DNA of 64,000 bases from assembly GCF_022832375.1 (NCBI RefSeq), contig NZ_JALHLG010000005.1:372001-436000 (forward strand). Direction: 5' to 3'. Below the pieces are notes generated by a model. The model made no database searches. It was not told the origin of the DNA and was given only the letters and a program-made list of their open reading frames with translations. Positions within the stretch are counted from its first letter, which is position 1. The number at the start of each line of letters is the position of its first letter. The stretch comes from Novosphingobium beihaiense (GTDB lineage: Bacteria; Pseudomonadota; Alphaproteobacteria; Sphingomonadales; Sphingomonadaceae). Of this stretch, positions 24,529-33,228 are shown one piece after another. The translations under genes were made by a program, and so were the position numbers.

Positions 24529-26121
24529 ATGCTCGATGTCGCGGTGGGGGATTTTCAGGCACGGGCAGAGGCGGTTCTAGCCTATCACCGCCGGACCAAG
24601 CACCGGCAGGACGGCTATGCGGCAGGGCCGGAAACGCTCGACTGGGATGCCCAGCCTTCGCCCTACCGGCACTACACGGGGGCGCCCATTTCGCTGCTGC
24701 CGCTGGTATCCGATGCCATTGATACGCCTTACGCGGCTTTGACCAGCCAGCATGATGTGCCGCCGGTTACGCCTGATATCCGCAGCATCGGGGCTTTACT
24801 GGAACTGTCTCTCGGTCTGGCCGCGATCAAGGAATATGGGCCGGACAGTTGGGCGCTGCGGTGCAATCCTTCCAGCGGAAACCTGCACCCGACCGAGGCC
24901 TACCTCATTGCGCGCGGCATCAACGGCATCTCTGATGGCATGCATCACTACCGGCCCGGAGATCACGGACTGGAACTGCGCTGTTCGTCGATCCTTGAAC
25001 GGCCTGGGCTCTGGATCGGCCTGAGTTCGATCCTGTGGCGCGAGGCCTGGAAATATGGCGAACGGGCGTTCCGCTACTGCCAACTTGATACCGGGCACGC
25101 TATCGGCGCGATTTCGGCAGCGTGCAGTGTGCTGGGCTGGCGTGCCCAAGTGGTGCCGGGGATCGGCACGGACGGGATCGCCCACTTGCTGGGGCTGGAC
25201 CGGATGCAAGACTTCGGCCGCGCGGAGCGGGAGGCGCCGGAAGTCTTGCTCCACATTGAAACCGGCGCGCCGGAAGACGTTGCCGGTGTCCCGGTTCCGG
25301 TTTGCGTGGGTGAAGAACGCTGGTCGGGCACTGCAAGTCTGCTCGATCCCCGTCCGATGTACCGCTGGCCGGTGATCGGCGCGGTGGCCGAAGCCAGCGA
25401 AGGGATGGTGGAGGGCCTGGGGGTTTACGGAAAGGCCCCGGCATCGCCGCCTCCACAGGTGCGCGCGGCGGATGCCATTCTCACCCGGCGAAGCGCCCAG
25501 CGCTATGCCCGCGATCATGTTCTGCCTGTGGGTGTCTTTTCCCGGGTGCTCGATTCCGTTTCGCAATTGCTGCGCGAAAGCAGTCTTCATCTGCTGGCCT
25601 TCGTGCACAATGTGGAAGGGCTGGAACGGGGGCTCTATGCTTTGCTGCGCGATGCAGAGGATGAGCCTCGTCTGTGTGCGGCGATGGATGGGGATCTTCT
25701 TTGGCAGGATGTCCCCGAGGTTCCGCGCATTCCCGCCTTCAGGCTGCTAGCCAAGGGGGATTTCCGGAAGCTGGTGCGCGCGCTCTGCTGCCACCAGCCG
25801 ATCGCCGCGGATTCCTGCGTCACGTTCTGCATGCTGGCCGAGTTTGGCGAGGCGGTGGAGGCTGATCCCTGGCGCTATCGCCAGTTGCACTGGCAGGCCG
25901 GTTTGATTGGCCACCGCCTCTATCTGGAGGCCGAAGCCTCGGGTCATGCGGGAACCGGGATCGGCTGCTTTCTCGACGACGAGATCCATCGCGTTCTGGG
26001 CCTCTCCGGAGAGACGTTCCAGGCACTCTATCACTTCGCGATGGGGCGGGCGCTGACCGATGAACGCATCAGTTCCACGCCCGCTTATCCTGGCCGCTTC
26101 CGTCTGGAAGCGCGGTTGTAG
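24529..26121 (+). CDS. SagB/ThcOx-type flavoenzyme with two nitroreductase-like domains
   Basis: 530 residues. The first half opens with AYHRRTKHRQDGY and a DWDAQPSPYRHYTGAP segment and carries NPSSGNLHPTEAYLI and YCQLDTGHAIGAISAACSVLG, the SagB/ThcOx family FMN-binding regions. The second half (from about residue 335) starts again with ILTRRSAQRY and ends LYHFAMGRALTDERI, a second nitroreductase-like unit. SagB-type enzymes oxidise azolines to azoles in modified peptides, but there is no YcaO cyclase or clear precursor here, so a different substrate is likely. ATG 24529 follows AGGAGG with 10-nt spacing; a TTG at 24478 is the alternative. Confidence 0.85.
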   Translation: MLDVAVGDFQARAEAVLAYHRRTKHRQDGYAAGPETLDWDAQPSPYRHYTGAPISLLPLVSDAIDTPYAALTSQHDVPPVTPDIRSIGALLELSLGLAAIKEYGPDSWALRCNPSSGNLHPTEAYLIARGINGISDGMHHYRPGDHGLELRCSSILERPGLWIGLSSILWREAWKYGERAFRYCQLDTGHAIGAISAACSVLGWRAQVVPGIGTDGIAHLLGLDRMQDFGRAEREAPEVLLHIETGAPEDVAGVPVPVCVGEERWSGTASLLDPRPMYRWPVIGAVAEASEGMVEGLGVYGKAPASPPPQVRAADAILTRRSAQRYARDHVLPVGVFSRVLDSVSQLLRESSLHLLAFVHNVEGLERGLYALLRDAEDEPRLCAAMDGDLLWQDVPEVPRIPAFRLLAKGDFRKLVRALCCHQPIAADSCVTFCMLAEFGEAVEADPWRYRQLHWQAGLIGHRLYLEAEASGHAGTGIGCFLDDEIHRVLGLSGETFQALYHFAMGRALTDERISSTPAYPGRFRLEARL

Positions 26122-26127
26122 AAAGGT

Positions 26128-27099
26128 TCAGGGCTGCTTGCGGCCCTTCATGCTCAACCGCCAGTCGGGCGGGAACTGCCGGTCGTTGTCCTTCACCGCG
26201 TTGGCGAGGCCTTTTTCGAAGGTTTCGGCATCGACGCCGATCCCGGTGTCCGGATCGGGCTGCACCATCGGCAGCATCGATTCCAGCCAGCCGGACATGA
26301 TCGATCCCATGTATTCGCCCTGCTGCTGCTTGAAGACCTCGAAGAACATCTTCTGCATCACCACGGTATCGACTGGCCGGTTGCGGGCGCAGGCGAGGGC
26401 GTATTTCATCGTCTCCTCCTCCAGCTTTTCGCGCGGAACGACGGAATTGACGAAGTGCAGTTCCTTCATTTCCTGCGCCGTGAAAGGGCGGCCGGTGAAG
26501 ACCATCTCCATGAAGGGTCTGAGCCCCATCATCAGCGCCCACTGCCACATGCGGGCAGCCCAGCCGACGTAGCGGAAGGCCGAATGGCCGAACAGCGCAT
26601 CGTCAGCCGAGACGATGATGTCCGCATCGGCGCACTGGTAGAAGTGCCAGCCGTAGCAATAGCCCTTGCACTCGACGATCGAGATCTTCTTGAAATCCTG
26701 CAGGCTGCGCAGGCCCGCGTTGGAATTGGCGTAAAGATTGGTGATGTTGGCGAGATAACGGAACGAGCCCTTGGGCGGGTAATTCACGCCTTCGTCCTCG
26801 CCTATGCGGAATTCGGGCAGGCAGGAATAGTCGGGATCGTCGTTCCACATCCCATCCATCTCGGGCAGGTCCGCCCCGCTGCCCAGGTGATTGCCCACGC
26901 CGCGCACGATCAGCACTTTCACATCGTCATCGACATTGGCCCGCATGACGAGATCGGCGAAACGCTGGCGTGCGGCAATGGTCGGCGCGTTGAGGGCATC
27001 GGGCCGGTTCAGCGTGATTGTGGCGATCTTGGTTGCCGGGTCTTTCTCGTAAAGAACGATGTCCTGCGCCGGGGGGCGTTTCGGTGTTTCTGTTCCCAT
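26128..27099 (-). CDS. Crotonase-superfamily protein without the usual catalytic glutamates
   Basis: A 323-residue enoyl-CoA hydratase/isomerase-fold protein: ITLNRPDALNA, then an oxyanion-hole segment GNHLGSGADLPEM, then KGYCYGWHFYQCADADII and ALFGHSAFRYVG. The two glutamates of true hydratases (in GGGCE and QPE-type motifs) are replaced here by non-acidic residues. The fold and CoA binding are therefore likely, but simple hydration is doubtful; hydrolase, decarboxylase, isomerase or C-C bond lyase activity is possible. It ends 7 bp from the convergent SagB gene and diverges from the TetR gene, so it may start the catabolic island. Confidence 0.85.
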   Translation of the reverse strand: MGTETPKRPPAQDIVLYEKDPATKIATITLNRPDALNAPTIAARQRFADLVMRANVDDDVKVLIVRGVGNHLGSGADLPEMDGMWNDDPDYSCLPEFRIGEDEGVNYPPKGSFRYLANITNLYANSNAGLRSLQDFKKISIVECKGYCYGWHFYQCADADIIVSADDALFGHSAFRYVGWAARMWQWALMMGLRPFMEMVFTGRPFTAQEMKELHFVNSVVPREKLEEETMKYALACARNRPVDTVVMQKMFFEVFKQQQGEYMGSIMSGWLESMLPMVQPDPDTGIGVDAETFEKGLANAVKDNDRQFPPDWRLSMKGRKQP

Positions 27100-27156
27100 C
27101 GGCGCAATCTCCTTGATCTTTTATGTCGGTGCGGGAGCTAAAACATGGCGCCTTGC

Positions 27157-27170
27157 ATCGCAAATGCGAT
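27157..27170. promoter_or_regulatory. Palindrome ATCGCA-N2-TGCGAT in the crotonase/TetR divergent promoter
   Basis: A perfect inverted repeat with 6-bp arms and 2-bp spacer lies 58 bp upstream of the crotonase start and 147 bp upstream of the TetR gene. Position and symmetry suit an operator for the adjacent TetR-family regulator. Confidence 0.45.
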
Positions 27171-27316
27171 TGTCTGGAACGAACCTCAGTTTTGTTCGGC
27201 GCGGCCATTGCCCTTGCATGGAAACGGACAAGGGCACAAAATCTCATTCATCGCGCCGCGTTCCGGGCATCCGGAAACAAAAATACAGGTTGCGGCGAGG
27301 AGGAGAGAACTGGCCA

Positions 27317-28066
27317 ATGGCAACCCCGATTGCAACGGCAGCGGCAAGCGTTCCGGTGTCCATACCCGTCATATTCGATCCGTGCCAGCCGGTCGCGCGC
27401 ATGGCGGCGCCCGGCGGCCGGGTGCGCACGCCCGGTTACAACCAGCGCCAGCGCCGTTCGACCATTCTCGCCACGATCCGGCGCCTGCTGATGGAGGACG
27501 GGCTGGAAGGCGTAACGGTGCGGCGCATCGCGGAACAGTCCGGCCATGCGGTGCAGACGATCTACAACCTTGTCGGGCCCCGCGATCATGCGATCGGGGA
27601 AGCAATCAACGAATATGCGATTTACGTGAACCTGACGGCCACGCCCGACCCCTTCGATCCGGAAGTGCCCGCCGCGATGCTGGACCGGGAACTGGCCTCG
27701 ATCCGCATCAACCCCGAATTCAGCCGGAACGTGTGCCGGATCTATTTTTCGGACGCACGGCAGATTTTCTATGATTTCCGCGAACAGCAGATCAAAACGA
27801 TGCACCGTTTCCTGATGCAGCAGCAGCGCTCGGGCGTGGTACGCAGCGATATCAGCGCACGGTTCCTGGCCGAGCAGCTCATGCTGTTTCTGGGGGCGAC
27901 ATGCGTGGAATGGGCCGATCGCGGGCTGGATTTCGAAGAACTGCGCGAACGGCTCTGCGGCGGTTACGAAACGATCATGGCAAGCGCCCTGTGCCGGGGC
28001 GATCTGCGCTTTGGGCGCGGCGATGCCGGAGCATTGCCGACGGTGCCTGACAGCCGTTACGCCTGA
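27317..28066 (+). CDS. TetR/AcrR family transcriptional regulator
   Basis: 249 residues. After an unusually long N-terminal leader of about 45 residues comes the helix-turn-helix: RSTILATIRRLLMEDGLEGVTVRRIAEQSG, then AVQTIYNLVG in the recognition helix region. A helical ligand domain follows. ATG 27317 is preceded by GAGGAGAG. It diverges from the crotonase gene and precedes the SDR/P450 operon, so it probably represses the catabolic genes until a pathway compound binds. Confidence 0.85.
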   Translation: MATPIATAAASVPVSIPVIFDPCQPVARMAAPGGRVRTPGYNQRQRRSTILATIRRLLMEDGLEGVTVRRIAEQSGHAVQTIYNLVGPRDHAIGEAINEYAIYVNLTATPDPFDPEVPAAMLDRELASIRINPEFSRNVCRIYFSDARQIFYDFREQQIKTMHRFLMQQQRSGVVRSDISARFLAEQLMLFLGATCVEWADRGLDFEELRERLCGGYETIMASALCRGDLRFGRGDAGALPTVPDSRYA

Positions 28067-28231
28067 TCAGGCTGGAACAAGCGGCGGGAACGTTCTTGCA
28101 TTGGCCTGAGCATCCCCGGGGGCGCGGTTGAGCCGTTTTGCAAGCGGGTGATACGCGAAAGGCCATGCCCATTCGCAAGGAAGCCTGATGCTGCCTGTTC
28201 CTCCGATCCGATGCCGCAGTGACATCCGCGC

Positions 28232-29176
28232 ATGAATGCTCCTTTGCGCTTCGATGGCCGGGTGGCCGTGGTGACGGGGGCGGGCGGCAATCCCAGTCTG
28301 GGCCGGGCTCATGCGCTGCTGCTGGCCGCGCGCGGCGCCAGTGTCGTCGTCAACGATATCGGCCATGATCCTGGCGTGCCAGGCTATACCCGCCGTGCTG
28401 ACGCGCAGGCGGTTGCCCGCGAAATTCGAGAGACTGGGGGCAGGGCGGTTGCCAGCACGGATTCGGTCACCAGCGCGGAGGAGGCCGCCGCGATCATCGA
28501 TACCGCGCTGGATGCCTTCGGGCGTATCGACATTCTGGTGAACAATGCCGGGATCTCGATCGGCGCGCCGTTCGAGGTCATGACTGCACGTGATTTCGAG
28601 CGGCATATCGCGGTCAATCTGATGGGAACCTATTATTGCTGCCACGCGGCATGGCCGCACATGAAGGCGCAAGGGTACGGGCGGATCGTGAACACGGCAT
28701 CGTCCTCGATGACCGGCTTTGCCAATCAGGCCGCCTATGCGGCCAGCAAGGGCGGGGTGTGGTCGCTGACCCGCGCGCTGGCAGCGGAAGGGGCGGCGCT
28801 GGGCGTTCATGTTAATGCGCTGAGCCCGGGCGGATATACGCGCATGGTGCAGGCCATGCTGCAGGAAGATTCGCCGATGCTCCAGCATTCGCGCACGAAC
28901 CTGCCGCCGGAGCTGTGCTCTCCTGCGCTTGGCTGGCTGTGCCATGAAGATTGCGAGGCAAACGGTGAGTGCATCGATGCCGTGGGCGGCACCGTGCAGC
29001 GGACTTTCATGTGCCGCACGCGCGGCATCGCCATGCCCGCACTGACCATCGAGGACGTGGCGGCGCAGTGGGATGCCATTGTCGCCGAAGAGGGGGCGCA
29101 GACTTTGGGCGTGGCCCTGCTCGATACTTCTGAGTGGAAGATCCGGCCCTATGCAGCGGAGAGAGACAATGCCTGA
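28232..29176 (+). CDS. Short-chain dehydrogenase/reductase (MFE-2/17-beta-HSD4-like)
   Basis: NAD(P)-dependent oxidoreductase of 314 residues. The cofactor site is VVTGAGGNPSLGRAHALLLA; LVNNAGIS follows, and the active-site pair is in AAYAASKGG (Tyr-x3-Lys) with the catalytic Ser before it in NTASSSM. The longer glycine loop and about 60 extra C-terminal residues resemble the hydroxyacyl-CoA dehydrogenase domain of peroxisomal multifunctional enzymes, which act on beta-hydroxyacyl-CoA or sterol side chains. The last codons overlap the P450 gene by 8 nt. Confidence 0.9.
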   Translation: MNAPLRFDGRVAVVTGAGGNPSLGRAHALLLAARGASVVVNDIGHDPGVPGYTRRADAQAVAREIRETGGRAVASTDSVTSAEEAAAIIDTALDAFGRIDILVNNAGISIGAPFEVMTARDFERHIAVNLMGTYYCCHAAWPHMKAQGYGRIVNTASSSMTGFANQAAYAASKGGVWSLTRALAAEGAALGVHVNALSPGGYTRMVQAMLQEDSPMLQHSRTNLPPELCSPALGWLCHEDCEANGECIDAVGGTVQRTFMCRTRGIAMPALTIEDVAAQWDAIVAEEGAQTLGVALLDTSEWKIRPYAAERDNA

Positions 29177-30449
29177 TATCGCTGAAGCCCCTGCCACAGG
29201 GACGGAGAGCCGGCTCGATCCGGCGATCCGCAACAACCCTTTTCCGTTTTATGCGGCGCTGCGTGAGGAGCGGCCGGTCTATTATGATCCCGGCCTCGAT
29301 GTCTATCTGGTCACACGGTACGATGACGCCAGGCAAGTGCTGGGTGACGCAGAAACCTTCTCGCTCGAACACGGTTATCAGGACCGGTACGCCAATGGGC
29401 ATGTGGAGGAGTTCGCGGAGATCCTCGACCGTGAAGGCGGCGGGTTCATACGCGATCTGGCCATTGATCCGCCCGCGCATACCCGGCTGCGGCGGCTGAC
29501 CGAAAAGGCCTTTACCGCGCACCGCGTGAAGGATCTGGAGCCGCGCATTCGCCAGATCGTCGCTGATCTGATCGAGCAGGTTGCGGACAAGGGTGCATGC
29601 GATGGCATGCGCGATATCGGTGCGCCGCTGACCGCGCATCTGATCTGCGAACAGCTCGGGCTCGATTTCGCGAAGATCGGGACCGAAAAGATCGCCTGGT
29701 GGACCACGGCGATCCTTGCGCAGATCGGCCGGATGCAGACGCGTGAGGAGATGGTGGTCAATGCCCGCACCATCTGCGATCTGCAGAACACGATCATTGC
29801 CGAAGTCCGCGACCGGCAGGCCAACCCGCGCGAGGACATGATCTCCGATCTCGTCAATGCCCAGCTTGCCGACGAGGACAATCCCCGGCTCTCGTTCACG
29901 GAACTGGTGGCGACCGTGCGGGCCTTCCTGATCGCCGGGAACGATACGACGGCGGCCGGAATTACCAATGTGCTGCACGTATTGGCCACGCATGAAGGGC
30001 TGGCCGGGGAACTCTATCCGCAAGTCGATGACGACAGGGTGATGAGCCGTTTCGTGGAGGAAGTGCTGCGCTTGCAGCCGCCGGTCCACGGACTGTTCCG
30101 CACCGCGATGAAAGACGTTGAAGTTGGCGGTACGGTGATCCCGGCGATGTCTCAGGTCTGCGTGATGTTTGCGTCCGCCAACTATGATGAGAACCGTTTT
30201 CCCGATGCCGCCCATCTCGACATCGCGCGGCCCAATGTCGGGGCGAACCTGACGTTCGGGGCGGGCATTCACAAGTGCGTCGGCATCGCGCTGGCCCGGA
30301 TGGAAGTGAAAGTCGCCGCGCAGGAATTCATTCGCCGTCTTACGGACATCCGGCTTGCCATACCCGAAAGCGAGCTGACTTATCTGCCGACGCTGGCGAC
30401 GCATACGCTGGAGCGCCTGCCGCTGACGTTCCGGCGGCGGCAGGCTTAG
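29169..30449 (+). CDS. Cytochrome P450
   Basis: A bacterial class I P450 of 426 residues. The I-helix motif is AGNDTT (256-261), E298-V-L-R301 is the K-helix, and the heme-binding loop is FGAGIHKCVG with Cys370 as thiolate ligand. No membrane anchor, so it is soluble and needs a ferredoxin and reductase, which are not in this island. ATG 29169 lies within the end of the SDR gene (8-nt overlap), giving tight coupling. Likely hydroxylates the island's hydrophobic substrate; the exact substrate cannot be inferred. Confidence 0.95.
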   Translation: MPDIAEAPATGTESRLDPAIRNNPFPFYAALREERPVYYDPGLDVYLVTRYDDARQVLGDAETFSLEHGYQDRYANGHVEEFAEILDREGGGFIRDLAIDPPAHTRLRRLTEKAFTAHRVKDLEPRIRQIVADLIEQVADKGACDGMRDIGAPLTAHLICEQLGLDFAKIGTEKIAWWTTAILAQIGRMQTREEMVVNARTICDLQNTIIAEVRDRQANPREDMISDLVNAQLADEDNPRLSFTELVATVRAFLIAGNDTTAAGITNVLHVLATHEGLAGELYPQVDDDRVMSRFVEEVLRLQPPVHGLFRTAMKDVEVGGTVIPAMSQVCVMFASANYDENRFPDAAHLDIARPNVGANLTFGAGIHKCVGIALARMEVKVAAQEFIRRLTDIRLAIPESELTYLPTLATHTLERLPLTFRRRQA

Positions 30450-30536
30450 GCCATGTTTGGTACGGCGCATGGCACCGTTCTAAGTTTGCCTGTGTCTGCC
30501 ATGGCCGTGCCGCAGCCTGCAGCATAGGCTCCCTGC

Positions 30537-31838
30537 ATGACGATCACATTCACCAATGCGCGGGTGTTTGACGGCACATCGATGCTGCCGGAAACGCAAA
30601 CCGTTTCGCTCGATGGCGATCGCATCGTCTCGATTGCTGCGGGCCATGCTGTACCGGGAGCCGAGGTGATCGACCTGGGCGGCATGACGCTGATGCCCGG
30701 CCTCATCACCTGCCATTTCCATCCCGACTTCTACCGCTTCACGCTGGCGCAGGGGCTGGCTGGCGATCCGCTGGGCAAGGAGTTCCCGCCCGGCGTAATG
30801 ATGGCCATGGCCATCCGCAATGGACGCGTGCTGCTGGACAGCGGCTTTACCGGCTACATCGGTGCAAGCTGCAGCAACGATGTTGACGCGCAGCTCAAGA
30901 TCGCGATTGCGGAGGGCATCGTCGAAGGACCGCGCCTGCGTGCCTGCAGCCCGCACATCGGCACCACCGGCGATCTCAACGACAGCAAGCTGTGGTGGCG
31001 CAAGCAGGTAACGCCGGGCACGGACGTGTTCTTCGACGGGCCGGACGCGATGCGCAGGATCGTGCGCGAATACATCCGGCGCGGATCGCAGACGATCAAG
31101 ATTTTCGCCAGCCAGGGACACGGCTTCCCGAGCCGCGTATCGCGCAACATGGACCGGGATGAGATCGCGGCCATTGCGCAAGCGGCGCACGGCCGGGGCG
31201 CCAAGGTGCGTGCGCACGTTGCCGACAAGGCGATGATCATGGAGTGCATCGAACTGGGCGTCGATATCCTTGACCACGGGGATGAAATCGATGCCGAGGC
31301 GATTGCCGCCATGGCCGAAAAGGGCACCTTCTGGGTACCGAGCCTGATCTATCCGAAATGCCTGCTGCAACTGGGGTGGGGCAATGCGGATATGCAGCGC
31401 CTTTACGATCACGTGCGCGATACCCTGCCTGCGGCACAGGCCGCCGGTGTGCGCATTCTGGCGGGCGATGATTACTCGGGCGTCTTTCGCGAAGTGATCG
31501 AGGACGATCCGCTGGATCATCAGGTGGGCAACTATGGGCGCGAGTTTGGCTACTACGCCGCCATTCCCGGCCTGAATGCGGCTCAGGTTCTGAGCTGGGG
31601 CACGAAGAACGCGGGCGAGGCATTGCTTGACGGGGAAGACCGGCTTGGAGTGATCGCGTCCGGGGTGCTGGCAGACCTGATCGTCATCGATGGCGATCCG
31701 GTCGCCGACCCCGCCATTCTGGCTCATCCGCAGCAGGCGTTGAAGGCCGTCATACAGAGCGGGGCTTTCACCATCGACCGTTTGCCTCCCGGCGCGCGGC
31801 GGACTGCCGGGACGGGACAGGGAATGCGTGCAGCATGA
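30537..31838 (+). CDS. Amidohydrolase family protein (metal-dependent hydrolase)
   Basis: 433 residues with the amidohydrolase fold. Metal ligands are visible in order: H-x-H in CHFHPDF, the bridging-Lys position in QTIKIFASQGHG, His in VRAHVADKAMI, His in DILDHGDEID, and Asp in ILAGDDYSG. The C-terminus returns to the beta-sandwich (GVIASGVLADLIVIDGDP). Related enzymes hydrolyse amides, lactams, imidazolones or organophosphates, and some are prolidase-like. It overlaps the VOC gene by 4 nt, so it belongs to the same operon; a lactonase or ring-opening hydrolase role would fit the island. Confidence 0.88.
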   Translation: MTITFTNARVFDGTSMLPETQTVSLDGDRIVSIAAGHAVPGAEVIDLGGMTLMPGLITCHFHPDFYRFTLAQGLAGDPLGKEFPPGVMMAMAIRNGRVLLDSGFTGYIGASCSNDVDAQLKIAIAEGIVEGPRLRACSPHIGTTGDLNDSKLWWRKQVTPGTDVFFDGPDAMRRIVREYIRRGSQTIKIFASQGHGFPSRVSRNMDRDEIAAIAQAAHGRGAKVRAHVADKAMIMECIELGVDILDHGDEIDAEAIAAMAEKGTFWVPSLIYPKCLLQLGWGNADMQRLYDHVRDTLPAAQAAGVRILAGDDYSGVFREVIEDDPLDHQVGNYGREFGYYAAIPGLNAAQVLSWGTKNAGEALLDGEDRLGVIASGVLADLIVIDGDPVADPAILAHPQQALKAVIQSGAFTIDRLPPGARRTAGTGQGMRAA

Positions 31839-32368
31839 TCGCTCCTTCGGATCGTAACAAGGATATCATGCAGCTGTGCTGGGTCGTGCCCGATCTGGAA
31901 GCCGCGGTCGATCATTGGGTCCGGACCGCAGGCGCGGGGCCGTTCTTCCTGTTCGAGGATGTGCATTTCGAGGATGGGGTCTATCGCGGCACACCATCCG
32001 ATATCGCCCCGCACCGGGCCGCGATCGGCCAATGCGGCGCCACCCAGATCGAACTGGTGCAGCCGCTGGACGGCCGTCCCGGCGTGTGGAGCGACGTGGT
32101 GCCGTTCGGCAAGGCAGGCTTCCACCATGCCGGGTTCTATTGCGAGGACTACGCCGCCGAGCGGGAAGCCTACCTTTCCAGTGGTGCCGCGATGGCTTTC
32201 GAAGGCCTGATGATGGGCGCGCGCACTTGCTACATCGATACCGTTCCGCAGCTTGGCTACCTGACCGAGTTGATCACGGCCAATCCCATTGCCGCGCAAG
32301 TCTTCGGTGCCTTTCGGGCCGCCGCCGAGGGCTGGGACGGCAACGAACCGATCCGCACGCTCGGTTGA
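31835..32368 (+). CDS. VOC (glyoxalase/epimerase) superfamily protein
   Basis: 177 residues with the vicinal-oxygen-chelate fold. MQLCWVVPDLEAAVDHW begins the first beta-alpha-beta unit, IELVQPLDG follows, and GFHHAGFYCEDYAAEREAY (His) and LTELI (Glu) in the second unit suit metal binding. Similar to methylmalonyl-CoA-epimerase-like proteins and to single-domain VOC dioxygenases or isomerases found in catabolic clusters. ATGA overlap with the amidohydrolase gene. Confidence 0.85.
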   Translation: MIAPSDRNKDIMQLCWVVPDLEAAVDHWVRTAGAGPFFLFEDVHFEDGVYRGTPSDIAPHRAAIGQCGATQIELVQPLDGRPGVWSDVVPFGKAGFHHAGFYCEDYAAEREAYLSSGAAMAFEGLMMGARTCYIDTVPQLGYLTELITANPIAAQVFGAFRAAAEGWDGNEPIRTLG

Positions 32369-32385
32369 ACAAGGACACAACCATC

Positions 32386-33201
32386 ATGGCTACCACAGTG
32401 CACATGGCGCCTTGCCGCACGATCACGCCGGAAGAAGTGGCGCATTATCAGGAAAAGGGTTGGGTGCTGCTCAAGCGCTTCATCGATCCCGATACGATCG
32501 CGACGCTGCTGCGCAAGGCGCAGGGTATCATGGGCGAGGATGGTGACAGCAATCCGCCCTACGGGATCGACCAGCCCTATTTCAATGCACAGGCCGCGAG
32601 CGGTTACCACGATCCGCAAGTGCGGCCGATGCTGCACGGGATCGGGGATGCAGCAAAAGCGCTGATGGCGCGCAAGGCGAATGTCCCGGTGCGCCTGTTC
32701 AACGACTTCTTCGCGCCGAAACTGCCTGCCGCCAGAAAGACGCGCAACCAGGGCAATGGCGCGACCAGCTTCCATCAGGACTTCATCACTTTTGCCGTGG
32801 ACCGCACCGGCGGGATGACGTTCTGGATTCCGCTGGAGGGATATGGCCCGGACGCGGGAACGATGTCCTTCATCGAAGGATCGCACAAGCTGGGCGTTCT
32901 GGGAAATTACACAAGCTACGACGGCAAGGATATCCGCGAGGTCTATCCCGAACTCGAAGACCTGCCGATGACCGAGCAGGTTACATACGAGCCGGGCGAT
33001 GTCACCGCGCACAGCCATCTTACCGTGCACGGCGCGGGGCAGAACAGCCTCGATCGGCCACGCTGGGCCTATCTGGTGCTGCCGCAACCGGCCGACGCCC
33101 GTTGGAACGGTGCACCTCCGGAGGCCTTCGTACCCGATGCGCATGGCATGGTGCCTTACGGAATGTTTCCGGATGCGGCTTTTCCGATCATCGCCGAATA
33201 G
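32386..33201 (+). CDS. Phytanoyl-CoA dioxygenase (PhyH) family protein
   Basis: Fe(II)/2-oxoglutarate-dependent oxygenase of 271 residues. The facial triad is His130 and Asp132 (TSFHQDF) and probably His215 (TVHGAGQN), with Arg226 (RPRWAY) to bind 2-oxoglutarate. The N-terminal ITPEEVAHYQEKGWVLLKRFI is the usual family entry. ATG 32386 begins 17 bp after the VOC gene. It probably hydroxylates a carbon next to a carboxyl or CoA thioester in the pathway; family members vary widely in substrate. Confidence 0.9.
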   Translation: MATTVHMAPCRTITPEEVAHYQEKGWVLLKRFIDPDTIATLLRKAQGIMGEDGDSNPPYGIDQPYFNAQAASGYHDPQVRPMLHGIGDAAKALMARKANVPVRLFNDFFAPKLPAARKTRNQGNGATSFHQDFITFAVDRTGGMTFWIPLEGYGPDAGTMSFIEGSHKLGVLGNYTSYDGKDIREVYPELEDLPMTEQVTYEPGDVTAHSHLTVHGAGQNSLDRPRWAYLVLPQPADARWNGAPPEAFVPDAHGMVPYGMFPDAAFPIIAE

Positions 33202-33228
33202 AACAGCCTCCGGGGAGAGAAGACCGAC

